Notes under the pieces: model-generated
Told to the model about the DNA's origin: nothing
The model's input: only the letters and a program-made list of their open reading frames with translations
Databases searched by the model: none
Translations under genes and position numbers: made by a program
Part shown: in pieces, positions 13,554 through 20,872 of the stretch
Position numbering within the stretch: position 1 is the first letter of the stretch
Layout: the number at the start of each line of letters is the position of its first letter
NCBI GenBank assembly: GCA_902464595.1
Contig: CABQJX010000039.1
Location: 1 to 20,872 of the forward strand
DNA from: an uncultured Lachnoclostridium sp.
GTDB taxonomy: Bacteria; Bacillota; Clostridia; Lachnospirales; Lachnospiraceae
Length of the DNA stretch: 20,872 nucleotides
Direction: 5' to 3'

Positions 13554-14861
13554 CTATCTTCCCCATTTTAAGGCAGCAGCTGCATCCAGCATGCCGCCGC
13601 AGAGTACCTTTCCAGTAAGGGAATCCATTTTTTTCGAGGAATCAAGGATCACATGTTTGATGTCCAGGAGAGAAAGCTCCGGGCGGGCCGTATAAAGCAT
13701 GGCAGCCGTTCCGGTGACCATGGGCGCAGCCATGGAGGTTCCGCTCATAAAAGCGTAGGAATTTCCGGGAGTGAGGCCAAGGATAAAGGTTCCCGGTGCA
13801 GCAATATCTACGCTTACAGCACCAAAATTGGAGCTTTCATCTAATGTTCCGTTAAACATCAGATTTGCCACTGTGATCACATTGTCAAAGGGAAGGGAGG
13901 CAGGATATACAGGGGAAGCATCAATATCATATCCGATCTCATTGTCATCTCCGTTTCCTGCTGCCACAATAAAAAGCATCGGGGAATTTTGGATCACAGA
14001 ACGGAAATCGTCGGTGCAGTTGCGTGAGCCAAAGCTGAGATTGCAGATCTGCGCTCCATTGGCCTGGGCGTATTGGATGGCAGCGATCACCTGCTCTGGG
14101 GAACCCTTCCCTTCGCCGCCGCCCAGGGCCTTGATGGGCATGATCTTTACATATTGGTTGTCGGCGATCCCAACAATGCCGCCGTCAGCCTTTCCGGCGG
14201 CAATCGTACCGGCAGCGTGAGTGCCGTGGACATCCTCCTGTCCGTCAAAGACCTGGTTGTTGTTATGACAGAAATTCCAGCCGTTTACATCGTCAATATA
14301 TCCGTTTCCGTCATTATCGATCCCATCGTCCGGGATCTCATCCTCATTGACCCAGATCGAACCTGCCAGATCCGGGTGGGAGATGTCCACACCTGTATCA
14401 ATGACTGCCACAGTAACAGGCCTCCGGCCTTCTATTTGAGACAGATCCTTCCAGGCGGGCTGGAGATTTATGTCGATGCCGGGAACTGCATTGATGGTGC
14501 TGTTTAAGATATTAGCCGGTTCCAGGGGAGGAATGGCGATGGCGTCCACCTTCCCCTCCTTATTGCGGTGTACATAGGACGGATCCAGGGAGTCAATATC
14601 CAGTTCCTGGATGATCTTTTGAGCCTGGCCGTCATTTTTTAAAGCCCACTGATAGGAAGCCTTATCGTCCTTGACAGACAGATTGTTGAGCCCCGGCCCG
14701 ACGGCAAAGGGAACAAAATCTGCAGAGGAAGAGTCCGTTACAGCCCAAGGGGCCGGGACGGGCTCTTTCATTTTTGATAAAAATGGAAATTTAAGGGAAA
14801 TAGCCAGAGGAATGGCAAGGGCTGCCAGTAAAATTCCTGAGGCTGTCATATACTTTTTCAT
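13554..14861 (-). CDS. Subtilisin-like serine protease (peptidase S8)
   Basis: A 435-residue S8 family protease, probably exported. Residues 5-27 are a hydrophobic signal or anchor segment with no clear cleavage motif. The catalytic domain (about 125-430) has Asp155 in VAVIDTGVD, His212 in VHGTHAAGT, the oxyanion Asn303 in VAAGNGDD and Ser376 in MSGTSMAAP, so all key residues are present. A calcium-binding-like acidic loop, DDGIDNDGNGYIDD, lies at 178-191. The QWALKNDG string near 71-78, which often marks the start of the mature enzyme, is only about 70 residues from the N-terminus, so the propeptide is short or absent. AAGGAGC precedes the start on the minus strand. It converges with the HAD gene, 19 nt apart, with no clear terminator between. 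Confidence 0.94.
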   Translation of the reverse strand: MKKYMTASGILLAALAIPLAISLKFPFLSKMKEPVPAPWAVTDSSSADFVPFAVGPGLNNLSVKDDKASYQWALKNDGQAQKIIQELDIDSLDPSYVHRNKEGKVDAIAIPPLEPANILNSTINAVPGIDINLQPAWKDLSQIEGRRPVTVAVIDTGVDISHPDLAGSIWVNEDEIPDDGIDNDGNGYIDDVNGWNFCHNNNQVFDGQEDVHGTHAAGTIAAGKADGGIVGIADNQYVKIMPIKALGGGEGKGSPEQVIAAIQYAQANGAQICNLSFGSRNCTDDFRSVIQNSPMLFIVAAGNGDDNEIGYDIDASPVYPASLPFDNVITVANLMFNGTLDESSNFGAVSVDIAAPGTFILGLTPGNSYAFMSGTSMAAPMVTGTAAMLYTARPELSLLDIKHVILDSSKKMDSLTGKVLCGGMLDAAAALKWGR

Positions 14862-14953
14862 GAATCCTGCTCCTTATACTATGTTTTCCTGCCACCTCCG
14901 CCGCTCAATCATGTAATTCCGTTAAAAGATAGGTGGTATGGCCGAACTGTTAC

Positions 14954-14962
14954 AGTATATCA
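14954..14962 (-). promoter_or_regulatory. Extended -10 promoter for the S8 protease
   Basis: On the minus strand this reads TGATATACT, an extended -10 element (TG, one base, TATACT), 93 nt upstream of the start codon. No good -35 box lies 17 nt further up, which is usual for extended -10 promoters. Confidence 0.4.
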
Positions 14963-15024
14963 CAGAATCCATGGCATAATATTGAAATTTTTATGAAATT
15001 TCCCTTTCATCCATCAATCTTTCA

Positions 15025-17298
15025 TCAGTCAAGCTTCCAGATCTCCTTATTATATTGTGCAATGGTCCGGTCAGAGGAGAAGAATCCGGCTTTGCTGATG
15101 TTTTTAAGCATCTTCTGGGCCCAGGCGCTGCGGTTTTCATAGTCTGCATAGGCACGCTCCCTGGCCAGGCAGTATGATCCAAAATCAGGGAAGGTCATAA
15201 ACCAATCTTTGTTTAACAGCTCCCGGTACAAACGGGTCAAGCTTTTCCTGGATCCCACTGCCAGCATTTCCGGTCCGATGATAAAGTCCACCGCCTCCCG
15301 GAGGATGGGATCCGCCTTGTAGTAATCACGGGAACAATAGCTTCCCTGGCGGTAACGCTCAATGACCGTATCGCTGGGATCGCCGAAAATATAAATATTG
15401 TCATCTCCCACTAACTCATGGATCTCCACATTGGCTCCGTCCTCCGTTCCAAGGGTTACGGCCCCGTTGAGCATGAATTTCATATTTCCCGTTCCGCTGG
15501 CTTCCTTAGAGGCAAGGGAGATCTGTTCTGAAATGTCGCAGGCGGGGATCAGCTTTTCCGCAAGGGTTACATTATAGTTTTCCACCATCACAACGTTGAG
15601 CCAGGGGCTTACCAGGGGATCGGAGGAGATGATCTCCTGCAGGCAGAGGATCAGATGGATAATATCTTTGGCAATGGTGTAGGCCGGAGCAGCCTTTGCG
15701 CCAAAGAGAACTGTGATAGGGGTGGTGGGCTTCTTTCCGCGGCGGATCTCCAGGTATTTGTGGATCAGGTACAGGGCATTCATCTGCTGCCGCTTGTATT
15801 CGTGGAGCCGTTTGATCTGAATGTCAAAAATGGACTGGGGATTTATGGAAATTCCTTGGGTTTCCATGAGAAAATCAGCCAGCTCTCTCTTTTTTTCGTC
15901 CTTTACCTCCAGCAGGTGGTGAAGGATTTTTAAATTTCCGGTGAATTTCCGGTCATCCAGCTGTTCCAGCTGGGACGCCTCCTTTTTAAAGCCATCACCG
16001 ATCAGCTCCTGGATCAGGGAAGCCAGCTGGGGATTGGAGTGGAGCAGCCAGCGGCGGAAGGTGATGCCGTTTGTCTTATTGTTAAATTTCTCAGGATAAA
16101 GAGTATAAAAATGGTTCAGCTCGCTTTTTTTAAGGATTTCTGTGTGGAGGGCAGCTACGCCGTTGACGCTGAAGCCATAATGAATATCAATATGGGCCAT
16201 GTGTACCCGGTCTTCTTTGTCAATAATGGCTGTCTTTGGATCGTCAAATTTCCGGCGCACCTTGTCGTCCAGGATTTCGATAATGGGGATCAGCTGGGGA
16301 ACAGACTCCTTCAGGTAATCTAAGGGCCAGGTTTCCAGCGCCTCCGCCAGAATGGTATGATTGGTGTAGGCACAGGTTTTTGAGACTACGTCAATGGCCT
16401 CATCCATCTCCATAGAATGTTCTGTCACCAGAAGGCGGATCAGTTCCGGGATGACCATAGTGGGGTGGGTGTCGTTGATCTGGATGACAGCATAGTCGTA
16501 AAGGTCATAGAGGTCAGAGCCCTTTGAGAGGGCTTCGTCAAGGATCAGCCTGGCGGCGCTGCTGACCATAAAATACTGCTGGTAGATGCGCAGGATCTGA
16601 CCTGCCCGGTCGCTGTCGTCCGGATAGAGAAAGAGAGTCAGATTCTTTTTGACATCGGTCTTGTCAAAGTCGATCCCCTCTGTTACCAGGCTTTCGTCCA
16701 CGGTTTCCACATCAAACAGATGCAGCTTGTTGGTGCGGTTTTCATATCCCGTTACTTGAATGTCGTACATGCGGGAGGTGAGGGTAAACCCGCGGTAGGG
16801 GATGGTGTAGGTTACATCTGTTTTGGCGAGCCAGGAGGGCTGCTCCATCCAGGGATCCGGTTCCTCTTTCTGCAGGCAATGGGAAAAACGCTGATGGAAA
16901 AGGCCGAAATGATAGTTCAGGCCGATCCCATCCCCGTTTAATCCCAGGGTGGCGATGGAATCCAGAAAACAGGCGGCCAGCCGTCCAAGGCCTCCGTTTC
17001 CCAGGGAGGGCTCCGGCTCCATTTCCTCCAGAATCCCAAGCTCCTTTCCGTTTTGTGCGAGAAGCTCCTTAACCAGGTCATAGATCCCCAGATTGATCAG
17101 GTTATTGGATAAAAGCTTTCCTATGAGAAATTCAGCAGAAATGTAATAAAGCTTTTTCTTACCTCCCTTATCCTCCCTTTTTGCAGCCAGGTTTTGGGTG
17201 AGGGACAGGAGGGCGTGATACAATTGTTGGTCGCTGCACTGAGAGATTGGTTTTTGGCACAGCCCTGTGAGTGCGTTTTCTATTTCTTTCTTTGTCAT
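15025..17298 (-). CDS. glgP: Glycogen/maltodextrin phosphorylase
   Basis: Releases glucose-1-phosphate from the ends of alpha-1,4-glucans using phosphate and pyridoxal phosphate, in the cytoplasm. It has 757 residues, near the short bacterial alpha-glucan phosphorylases. The N-terminal domain has KKKLYYISAEFLIGKLLSNN and EPEPSLGNGGLGRLAACFLD; the middle has QINDTHPTMVIPELIRLL and FSVNGVAALHTEI. The C-terminal domain has QIKRLHEYKRQQMN, VMVENYNVTLAEKL and EASGTGNMKFMLNGA, where Lys607 is the PLP lysine. ATG 17298 is chosen because AAAGGA lies eight bases upstream on the minus strand; an in-frame ATG at 17373 would run through the leader palindrome. It is divergent from malQ, whose product prepares its substrate. 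Confidence 0.96.
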   Translation of the reverse strand: MTKKEIENALTGLCQKPISQCSDQQLYHALLSLTQNLAAKREDKGGKKKLYYISAEFLIGKLLSNNLINLGIYDLVKELLAQNGKELGILEEMEPEPSLGNGGLGRLAACFLDSIATLGLNGDGIGLNYHFGLFHQRFSHCLQKEEPDPWMEQPSWLAKTDVTYTIPYRGFTLTSRMYDIQVTGYENRTNKLHLFDVETVDESLVTEGIDFDKTDVKKNLTLFLYPDDSDRAGQILRIYQQYFMVSSAARLILDEALSKGSDLYDLYDYAVIQINDTHPTMVIPELIRLLVTEHSMEMDEAIDVVSKTCAYTNHTILAEALETWPLDYLKESVPQLIPIIEILDDKVRRKFDDPKTAIIDKEDRVHMAHIDIHYGFSVNGVAALHTEILKKSELNHFYTLYPEKFNNKTNGITFRRWLLHSNPQLASLIQELIGDGFKKEASQLEQLDDRKFTGNLKILHHLLEVKDEKKRELADFLMETQGISINPQSIFDIQIKRLHEYKRQQMNALYLIHKYLEIRRGKKPTTPITVLFGAKAAPAYTIAKDIIHLILCLQEIISSDPLVSPWLNVVMVENYNVTLAEKLIPACDISEQISLASKEASGTGNMKFMLNGAVTLGTEDGANVEIHELVGDDNIYIFGDPSDTVIERYRQGSYCSRDYYKADPILREAVDFIIGPEMLAVGSRKSLTRLYRELLNKDWFMTFPDFGSYCLARERAYADYENRSAWAQKMLKNISKAGFFSSDRTIAQYNKEIWKLD

Positions 17299-17356
17299 GA
17301 GTATATTCCTTTCCGGTTCAACAGTACTTGAATCTTCATAGGGCAGACGTCCGCTG

Positions 17357-17385
17357 CTTCTTGTCCGTTTCAAACGGACAAGAAG
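17357..17385. promoter_or_regulatory. Perfect 14-bp palindrome in the glgP leader
   Basis: CTTCTTGTCCGTTT (17357-17370) and AAACGGACAAGAAG (17372-17385) are exact complements around a single C. It lies 59 bases upstream of the glgP start, downstream of the predicted glgP promoter. It may be an operator for a dimeric regulator or an RNA hairpin in the leader. No T-run follows on either strand. Confidence 0.65.
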
Positions 17386-17491
17386 ATGGTTGGCTGAACG
17401 GTTGCTATTTTTCTGTAAATCTTAGGTTTCAGATAGACAGATGAAGAAACCATCGGATCCCATAAAGGGATTTGTATTTATTATAACCCAT

Positions 17492-17500
17492 ATTATAACA
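17492..17500 (-). promoter_or_regulatory. Extended -10 promoter for glgP
   Basis: On the minus strand this reads TGTTATAAT, a perfect extended -10. A second TATAAT lies 11 bases downstream (17480-17485). The resulting leader would be about 190 nt and include the palindrome at 17357-17385. Confidence 0.55.
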
Positions 17501-17526
17501 GAAAGGGAAGCAGGAAGATTGACAGA

Positions 17527-17554
17527 AAAACCCGAAAATACGAAAACCCGAAAA
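17527..17554. repeat. Direct repeat in the glgP-malQ control region
   Basis: AAAACCCGAAAA occurs at 17527-17538 and again at 17543-17554, a period of 16 bp. It lies between the divergent extended -10 boxes of glgP (17492) and malQ (17597). Two copies on one face spacing of about 1.5 helical turns would suit a regulator binding directly repeated half-sites; this is inference. Confidence 0.55.
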
Positions 17555-17593
17555 CGCAAGGAAGGTTGTGTATGGCCTTGCTTATAGGATCTG

Positions 17594-17602
17594 TGCTATA
17601 AT
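17594..17602 (+). promoter_or_regulatory. Extended -10 promoter for malQ
   Basis: TGCTATAAT (17594-17602) is a perfect extended -10 element. It lies 48 nt before the malQ start and has no convincing -35 box. Confidence 0.6.
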
Positions 17603-17649
17603 GGGAGAAGATATGGAAAGGGAAAATAAGATCAAAGGAGAACATCAAT

Positions 17650-19164
17650 ATGCGGGAGTGCGGTATGCTGCTTCCCATTGCCAGCCTGCCGTCCAGATAC
17701 GGCATTGGCTCATTTTCCAGGGAGGCATATGAATTTATTGATATATTGAAGGAGGCGGGACAGAGTTATTGGCAGATCCTGCCCTTAGGGCCCACAGGAT
17801 TTGGGGATTCCCCTTACCAGTCCTTTTCCGCCTTTGCAGGAAATCCCTATTTTATCGATCTGGAGCGATTGACAGAGGAGGGGATTCTCACCAAAGAAGA
17901 ATGTCTTGAGGTGGATTTTGGAGAGGATCAGGGGGATATTGACTATAAAAAAATTTATGAGGGACGTTTCCCCCTTCTGAAAAAAGCGTACCAGAGGTGG
18001 AAAAAGAAACTGGGAACCGATCGGGAGGTTCATCAGCTGGCAGAACAGCTCTTGAGGGAGGAAACGAGAGAGTACTGTTTTTATATGGCGGTAAAGGACG
18101 CCTTTGGCTCCGGCAGCTGGGACACATGGGATCAGGACATCCGTATGAGACAGGAAAAGGCCCTGAAGCAGTATCGGAAAGAGCTGTCTAACGAGATCGG
18201 ATATTACGAATTTCAGCAGATCAAGTTTGAGGAACAGTGGAAAGCCCTAAAAGAGTACGCACATGCAAAGGGGATCAGGATCATCGGCGATATTCCTATT
18301 TATGTAGCCTTTGACAGTGCGGACAGCTGGTCCAGGCCGGAGCTGTTCCAGTTAGATGAAAGGAATCTGCCAGTGGCGGTGGCAGGCTGCCCGCCGGATG
18401 CATTTTCTGCTACAGGGCAGCTGTGGGGCAATCCGCTGTATGATTGGGGATATCACAAAAAAACAGGGTATCAGTGGTGGATCCGGAGGATGGAGTACAG
18501 CCTGGAACTGTATGACGTGGTGCGGGTGGATCATTTTCGGGGATTTGAGTCCTACTATGCCATTCCCTATGGAGATAAGACTGCAGAAAAGGGACATTGG
18601 GAAAAAGGGCCGGATCTGGAATTGTTTTCCCAGCTGAAAAAACACAGGAGGGTGAAAAAGCTGCCCATCATAGCGGAGGATCTTGGGCTCCTTACCCCGC
18701 CTGTGAGAAAGCTTCTCAGGGCCTCCGGTTTTCCTGGTATGAAGGTGCTGGAATTTGCCTTTGACTCAGGGGAGGACAGCGACTATCTCCCTCACAAATA
18801 TGGAAAAAATTGTGTGGTATATACGGGAACCCATGACAATGACACGGTAAAGGGGTGGTTCTCCTCTCTGAACCGCCATGACCGGGCCTTCCTCCTGGAA
18901 TATCTGGACTGCCAGTATGGACGCCGCAAGGATATAAACTGGAGTATGATCCGGGCAGCTCTGTCCAGTCCGGCGGATCTGGCGGTGATCCCGGTTCAGG
19001 ATTATCTGGGCCTGGGATCAGAGGCCAGGATTAATGAGCCATCCACAATAGGAAAAAATTGGAAGTGGAGAATGGAGCAGGAGGCATTTACGCCTGAGCT
19101 TATCGAGAAGTGCCGCCGCATGGCAGAAATTTACGGGAGGGCCAAACAGGCAGGGAAGAAATAG
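17650..19164 (+). CDS. malQ: 4-alpha-glucanotransferase (amylomaltase, GH77)
   Basis: Transfers alpha-1,4-glucan segments between maltodextrins and releases glucose, in the cytoplasm, giving longer chains that the phosphorylase can degrade. It has 504 residues, the normal bacterial length. Visible motifs are YWQILPLGPTGFGDSPYQSF (40-59), GDIPIYVAFDSADSW (213-227), VVRVDHFRGFESYY (290-303) with the nucleophile Asp294, IIAEDLG (340-346) with the acid/base Glu343, and YTGTHDNDT (391-399) with Asp396. These positions closely follow those of Thermus amylomaltase. AAAGGAG (17634-17640) precedes the ATG. The stop codon TAG (19162-19164) lies inside the first unit of a 15-bp tandem repeat. The divergent neighbour is glgP. 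Confidence 0.97.
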   Translation: MRECGMLLPIASLPSRYGIGSFSREAYEFIDILKEAGQSYWQILPLGPTGFGDSPYQSFSAFAGNPYFIDLERLTEEGILTKEECLEVDFGEDQGDIDYKKIYEGRFPLLKKAYQRWKKKLGTDREVHQLAEQLLREETREYCFYMAVKDAFGSGSWDTWDQDIRMRQEKALKQYRKELSNEIGYYEFQQIKFEEQWKALKEYAHAKGIRIIGDIPIYVAFDSADSWSRPELFQLDERNLPVAVAGCPPDAFSATGQLWGNPLYDWGYHKKTGYQWWIRRMEYSLELYDVVRVDHFRGFESYYAIPYGDKTAEKGHWEKGPDLELFSQLKKHRRVKKLPIIAEDLGLLTPPVRKLLRASGFPGMKVLEFAFDSGEDSDYLPHKYGKNCVVYTGTHDNDTVKGWFSSLNRHDRAFLLEYLDCQYGRRKDINWSMIRAALSSPADLAVIPVQDYLGLGSEARINEPSTIGKNWKWRMEQEAFTPELIEKCRRMAEIYGRAKQAGKK

Positions 19165-19226
19165 ATAGGGAAGAAACAGATAGGGAAGAAACAGACAGGG
19201 AAGAAACAGACAGGGAAGAAACGGAA
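19152..19226 (+). repeat. 15-bp tandem repeat across the malQ stop codon
   Basis: Five adjacent units of 15 bp start at 19152, 19167, 19182, 19197 and 19212, with consensus AGGGAAGAAACAGAC. Units 3 and 4 are identical; units 1, 2 and 5 differ by one to three bases. In the malQ frame they would read GKKQT/GKKQI. Unit 1 carries TAG where the next three carry CAG, and that TAG is the malQ stop. Confidence 0.93.
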
Positions 19227-19286
19227 TGTTAAACATTTCTTATAAAAATCTTATTCTTTCAACTCCTATTATTTTGTCTTATTTTC

Positions 19287-19295
19287 TGATAAAAT
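19287..19295 (+). promoter_or_regulatory. Extended -10 promoter for the cell-wall-binding protein gene
   Basis: TGATAAAAT (19287-19295) in an A/T-rich stretch, about 25 nt before the start codon. The leader would be very short but still contain the AGGAGG site. Confidence 0.4.
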
Positions 19296-19319
19296 GATAA
19301 GTAAGAGGAGGTGGAGGAT

Positions 19320-20768
19320 ATGATGAAACGGATTATGGTTACATGGTATTTATCTCTGTTCATGGGAGTATTCATGGCAGGTACAGCCCTGGCGGCGGAG
19401 CCTGGGTGGAAAAATGAAGACGGAGTCCTGAGATTTGTGGATAAGAATGGGAATTATGTCACAAAGGACTGGAGGACAAAAGACGGCGACTCCTATTATC
19501 TGGACGGCGATGGGGAAATCGTCAAAGACGCCTGGATCGATCAGACCTATTATGTAAATGAAAAGGGCGTTATGGTAAAAAACGACTGGGTCTACTCAGA
19601 GGGAAAAGAGGGAGAAAAGGCTGAGGGCTGGTATTACATGGGCCGGAATGGAAAATTTGCGGACGGCTGGAAAAATATTGGAGAGGGCCGTTACAATTTT
19701 GATCCCAAAGGGCGGATGCGTACTGGATGGTATTACGAAAAGGGAGAGACTTATTATTTTGGAGAGGAAGACGGAGCCATGCGGCGGGGCTGGCTGTGCC
19801 TGGAGTTTGATGAAGATAATCCCCCTAAGGAGGGAGAGATTGCCAAAGAATACAGGAAAGCCGGCGAGGATGCCAGGTGGTTTTTCTTCCAGAATAACGG
19901 AAAAGCGAAGAAGTCTCCCAAAGGGACTTATGAGCAGGAAAATATACATGGAAAAAAATATTACTTTGACCAGAACGGCGCCATGCTGACTGGATGGCAG
20001 CCCGTGCGGGAAAAGGCAGCAGAGAAGGATGCCTCAGGCGTAAGCCGTTTTGTGTATCTGGGTGGAGTCAATGACGGCGCTATGGTGAGAAAGCAGTGGA
20101 AGCAGCTGTCTGTTCATCCCTCTGACAGGGAAGAAGAAAAGCTGATCGCTGAAACAGGGCAGGACGGGCTTCCAAAGAAGGGCCAGAAGGAATGGTACTA
20201 TTTTAAAAATAATGGTTCCCCTGCATACTTAGAGCAGGGAGCCGCCTCTATGGACGATGCGACGGTGGAGACAAAGAGCGGAAGCTATTTTGTCAATGAG
20301 TATGGATGCCGCAGAACAGGGTTAGTAAAGATTCTTTCAGGGGACAAGACTCTTACCGGCTACTTTGGCGCAAAAGGTTCAGACGGCCAGATGCAGGTGG
20401 GAAAGCAGACGGGGATCCAGGACGAGGACGGTCAGAAGCTTACATTCTATTTTAATACGGCAGGAGGAAATAAGGGCGCTGGCTACAGCGGAGAAAAGGA
20501 CGGCTATCTGTATTACAACGGACTTTTGGTTACCGCGGATGGAGATTCCGATTATGAAGTGTACCAGGTGGAAAACCGCTATTACCTGGTGGACAGGCAG
20601 GGAAAAGTACAGACTCAGGAAAAGGCATATAAGGCAGACGGAGATTACGCTTACCGCATAGAGGGGCGGAATGTATACTATACCGATGATAGCGGAGCAA
20701 AGACAAAAGAGGCAGATGTTGGTTCTGCCCTCCCCGATTTTGCCTGCGAGCAGGTGTATGAGATGTAA
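19320..20768 (+). CDS. Secreted cell-wall-binding repeat protein
   Basis: A 482-residue protein starting at ATG 19320, 8 nt after AGGAGG (19306-19311); a GTG at 19311 in the same frame overlaps that site. A signal peptide (1-25, ending TALA) is followed almost entirely by about 20-residue aromatic- and glycine-rich repeats of the choline-binding/cell-wall-binding type (PF01473-like). Examples are GWYYMGRNGKFADGWK, KYYFDQNGAMLTGWQPV and DGYLYYNGLLVTADGD. Degenerate units in the middle are separated by charged insertions. No catalytic domain such as an amidase or glucosidase is seen, so it may act as a surface adhesin or scaffold. The ligand cannot be told from sequence. It lies after malQ but has its own promoter, so a link to glucan use is not implied. 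Confidence 0.88.
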   Translation: MMKRIMVTWYLSLFMGVFMAGTALAAEPGWKNEDGVLRFVDKNGNYVTKDWRTKDGDSYYLDGDGEIVKDAWIDQTYYVNEKGVMVKNDWVYSEGKEGEKAEGWYYMGRNGKFADGWKNIGEGRYNFDPKGRMRTGWYYEKGETYYFGEEDGAMRRGWLCLEFDEDNPPKEGEIAKEYRKAGEDARWFFFQNNGKAKKSPKGTYEQENIHGKKYYFDQNGAMLTGWQPVREKAAEKDASGVSRFVYLGGVNDGAMVRKQWKQLSVHPSDREEEKLIAETGQDGLPKKGQKEWYYFKNNGSPAYLEQGAASMDDATVETKSGSYFVNEYGCRRTGLVKILSGDKTLTGYFGAKGSDGQMQVGKQTGIQDEDGQKLTFYFNTAGGNKGAGYSGEKDGYLYYNGLLVTADGDSDYEVYQVENRYYLVDRQGKVQTQEKAYKADGDYAYRIEGRNVYYTDDSGAKTKEADVGSALPDFACEQVYEM

Positions 20769-20814
20769 AACTGCGGAAACACAGCAGATATTAAGTTTCT
20801 GCGGAAGTGATTTC

Positions 20815-20832
20815 GCGCTGTCAAGCGTTTTT
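20815..20832 (+). terminator. Weak terminator-like hairpin
   Basis: CGCT (20816-20819) pairs with AGCG (20824-20827) around GTCA, followed by TTTTT. The stem is only four base pairs. It lies 47 nt after the stop of the cell-wall-binding protein gene. The rest of the 3' end of the window shows no gene. Confidence 0.3.
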
Positions 20833-20872
20833 GAAAATGTCCCGAAAAACTTTAAGTATTAGCCCCGACTTA

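Noticed and set aside
14984..15002. Terminator of glgP (GAAATTT/AAATTTC stem)
   Set aside because: The stem is only A-T rich, with no T-run on the minus strand after it.
17299..17373. Upstream in-frame start of glgP at 17373
   Set aside because: The 25 extra residues have no family match, contain the leader palindrome region, and ATG 17298 has a good ribosome site.
19311..19319. GTG start for the cell-wall-binding protein
   Set aside because: It overlaps the AGGAGG site that is well spaced for ATG 19320.
1..20872. Mobile elements, phage genes, CRISPR arrays or defence genes
   Set aside because: No transposase, integrase, spaced repeat array or recognised defence protein is encoded on either strand.

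Overview
The window looks like chromosome of a low-to-mid GC Firmicute, most likely a gut Lachnospiraceae (Clostridium cluster XIVa) member. The basis is strong AGGAGG-type ribosome binding sites, TTGACA/TATAAT and extended -10 promoters, many Rho-independent terminators, a Na+-pumping decarboxylase cluster, a YitT protein, an S8 protease, and a cell-wall-binding repeat protein. This placement is inference from gene content and protein style; no database search was run. No mobile element, CRISPR array, rRNA or tRNA is visible.

Layout. (1) 1-260: the 3' end of tuf (EF-Tu) with its terminator. (2) 397-1410: a YitT/DUF161-DUF2179 membrane protein with a terminator-like hairpin in its leader. (3) 1583-3325: a secreted DUF5722-type protein with two glutamates placed like those of a clan GH-A glycoside hydrolase. 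(4) 3415-4706: aspartate kinase (lysC) with a strong terminator. (5) 4760-10358: a five-gene Na+-translocating decarboxylase cluster: acyl-CoA-type carboxyltransferase, lipoprotein-like OadG subunit, biotin carrier, OadB membrane pump, and a 5S/OadA-type oxaloacetate/pyruvate carboxyltransferase. (6) 10401-13534: a TPP-riboswitch thiamine salvage operon: thiW, thiM, thiE and a HAD phosphatase. (7) 13554-14861, minus strand: a subtilisin-like protease. (8) 15025-19164: divergent alpha-glucan phosphorylase (minus) and malQ (plus) around a shared control region. (9) 19320-20768: a secreted protein built of cell-wall-binding repeats.

How the genes work together. In block 5, CO2 removed from oxaloacetate by the 5S subunit, and/or from an acyl-CoA by the 12S/MmdA-like subunit, would be loaded on the biotin of the free-standing carrier. 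OadB would then release it while exporting Na+. Having both carboxyltransferase classes with one pump and one carrier suggests either a pump with two substrates or a transcarboxylase tied to a pump. Block 6 takes up the thiazole precursor (ThiW), phosphorylates it (ThiM) and joins it to HMP-PP (ThiE); the HAD enzyme may supply a phosphatase step. GlgP and MalQ together degrade maltodextrin/glycogen to glucose-1-phosphate.

The most noteworthy points are the dual-carboxyltransferase sodium pump and its divergent acyl-CoA-type subunit, a perfect 26-bp repeat shared in frame by two adjacent pump genes, a 15-bp in-frame tandem repeat that contains the malQ stop codon, the roughly 300-nt unexplained leader between the TPP riboswitch terminator and thiW, and the probable glycosidase nature of the DUF5722 protein.
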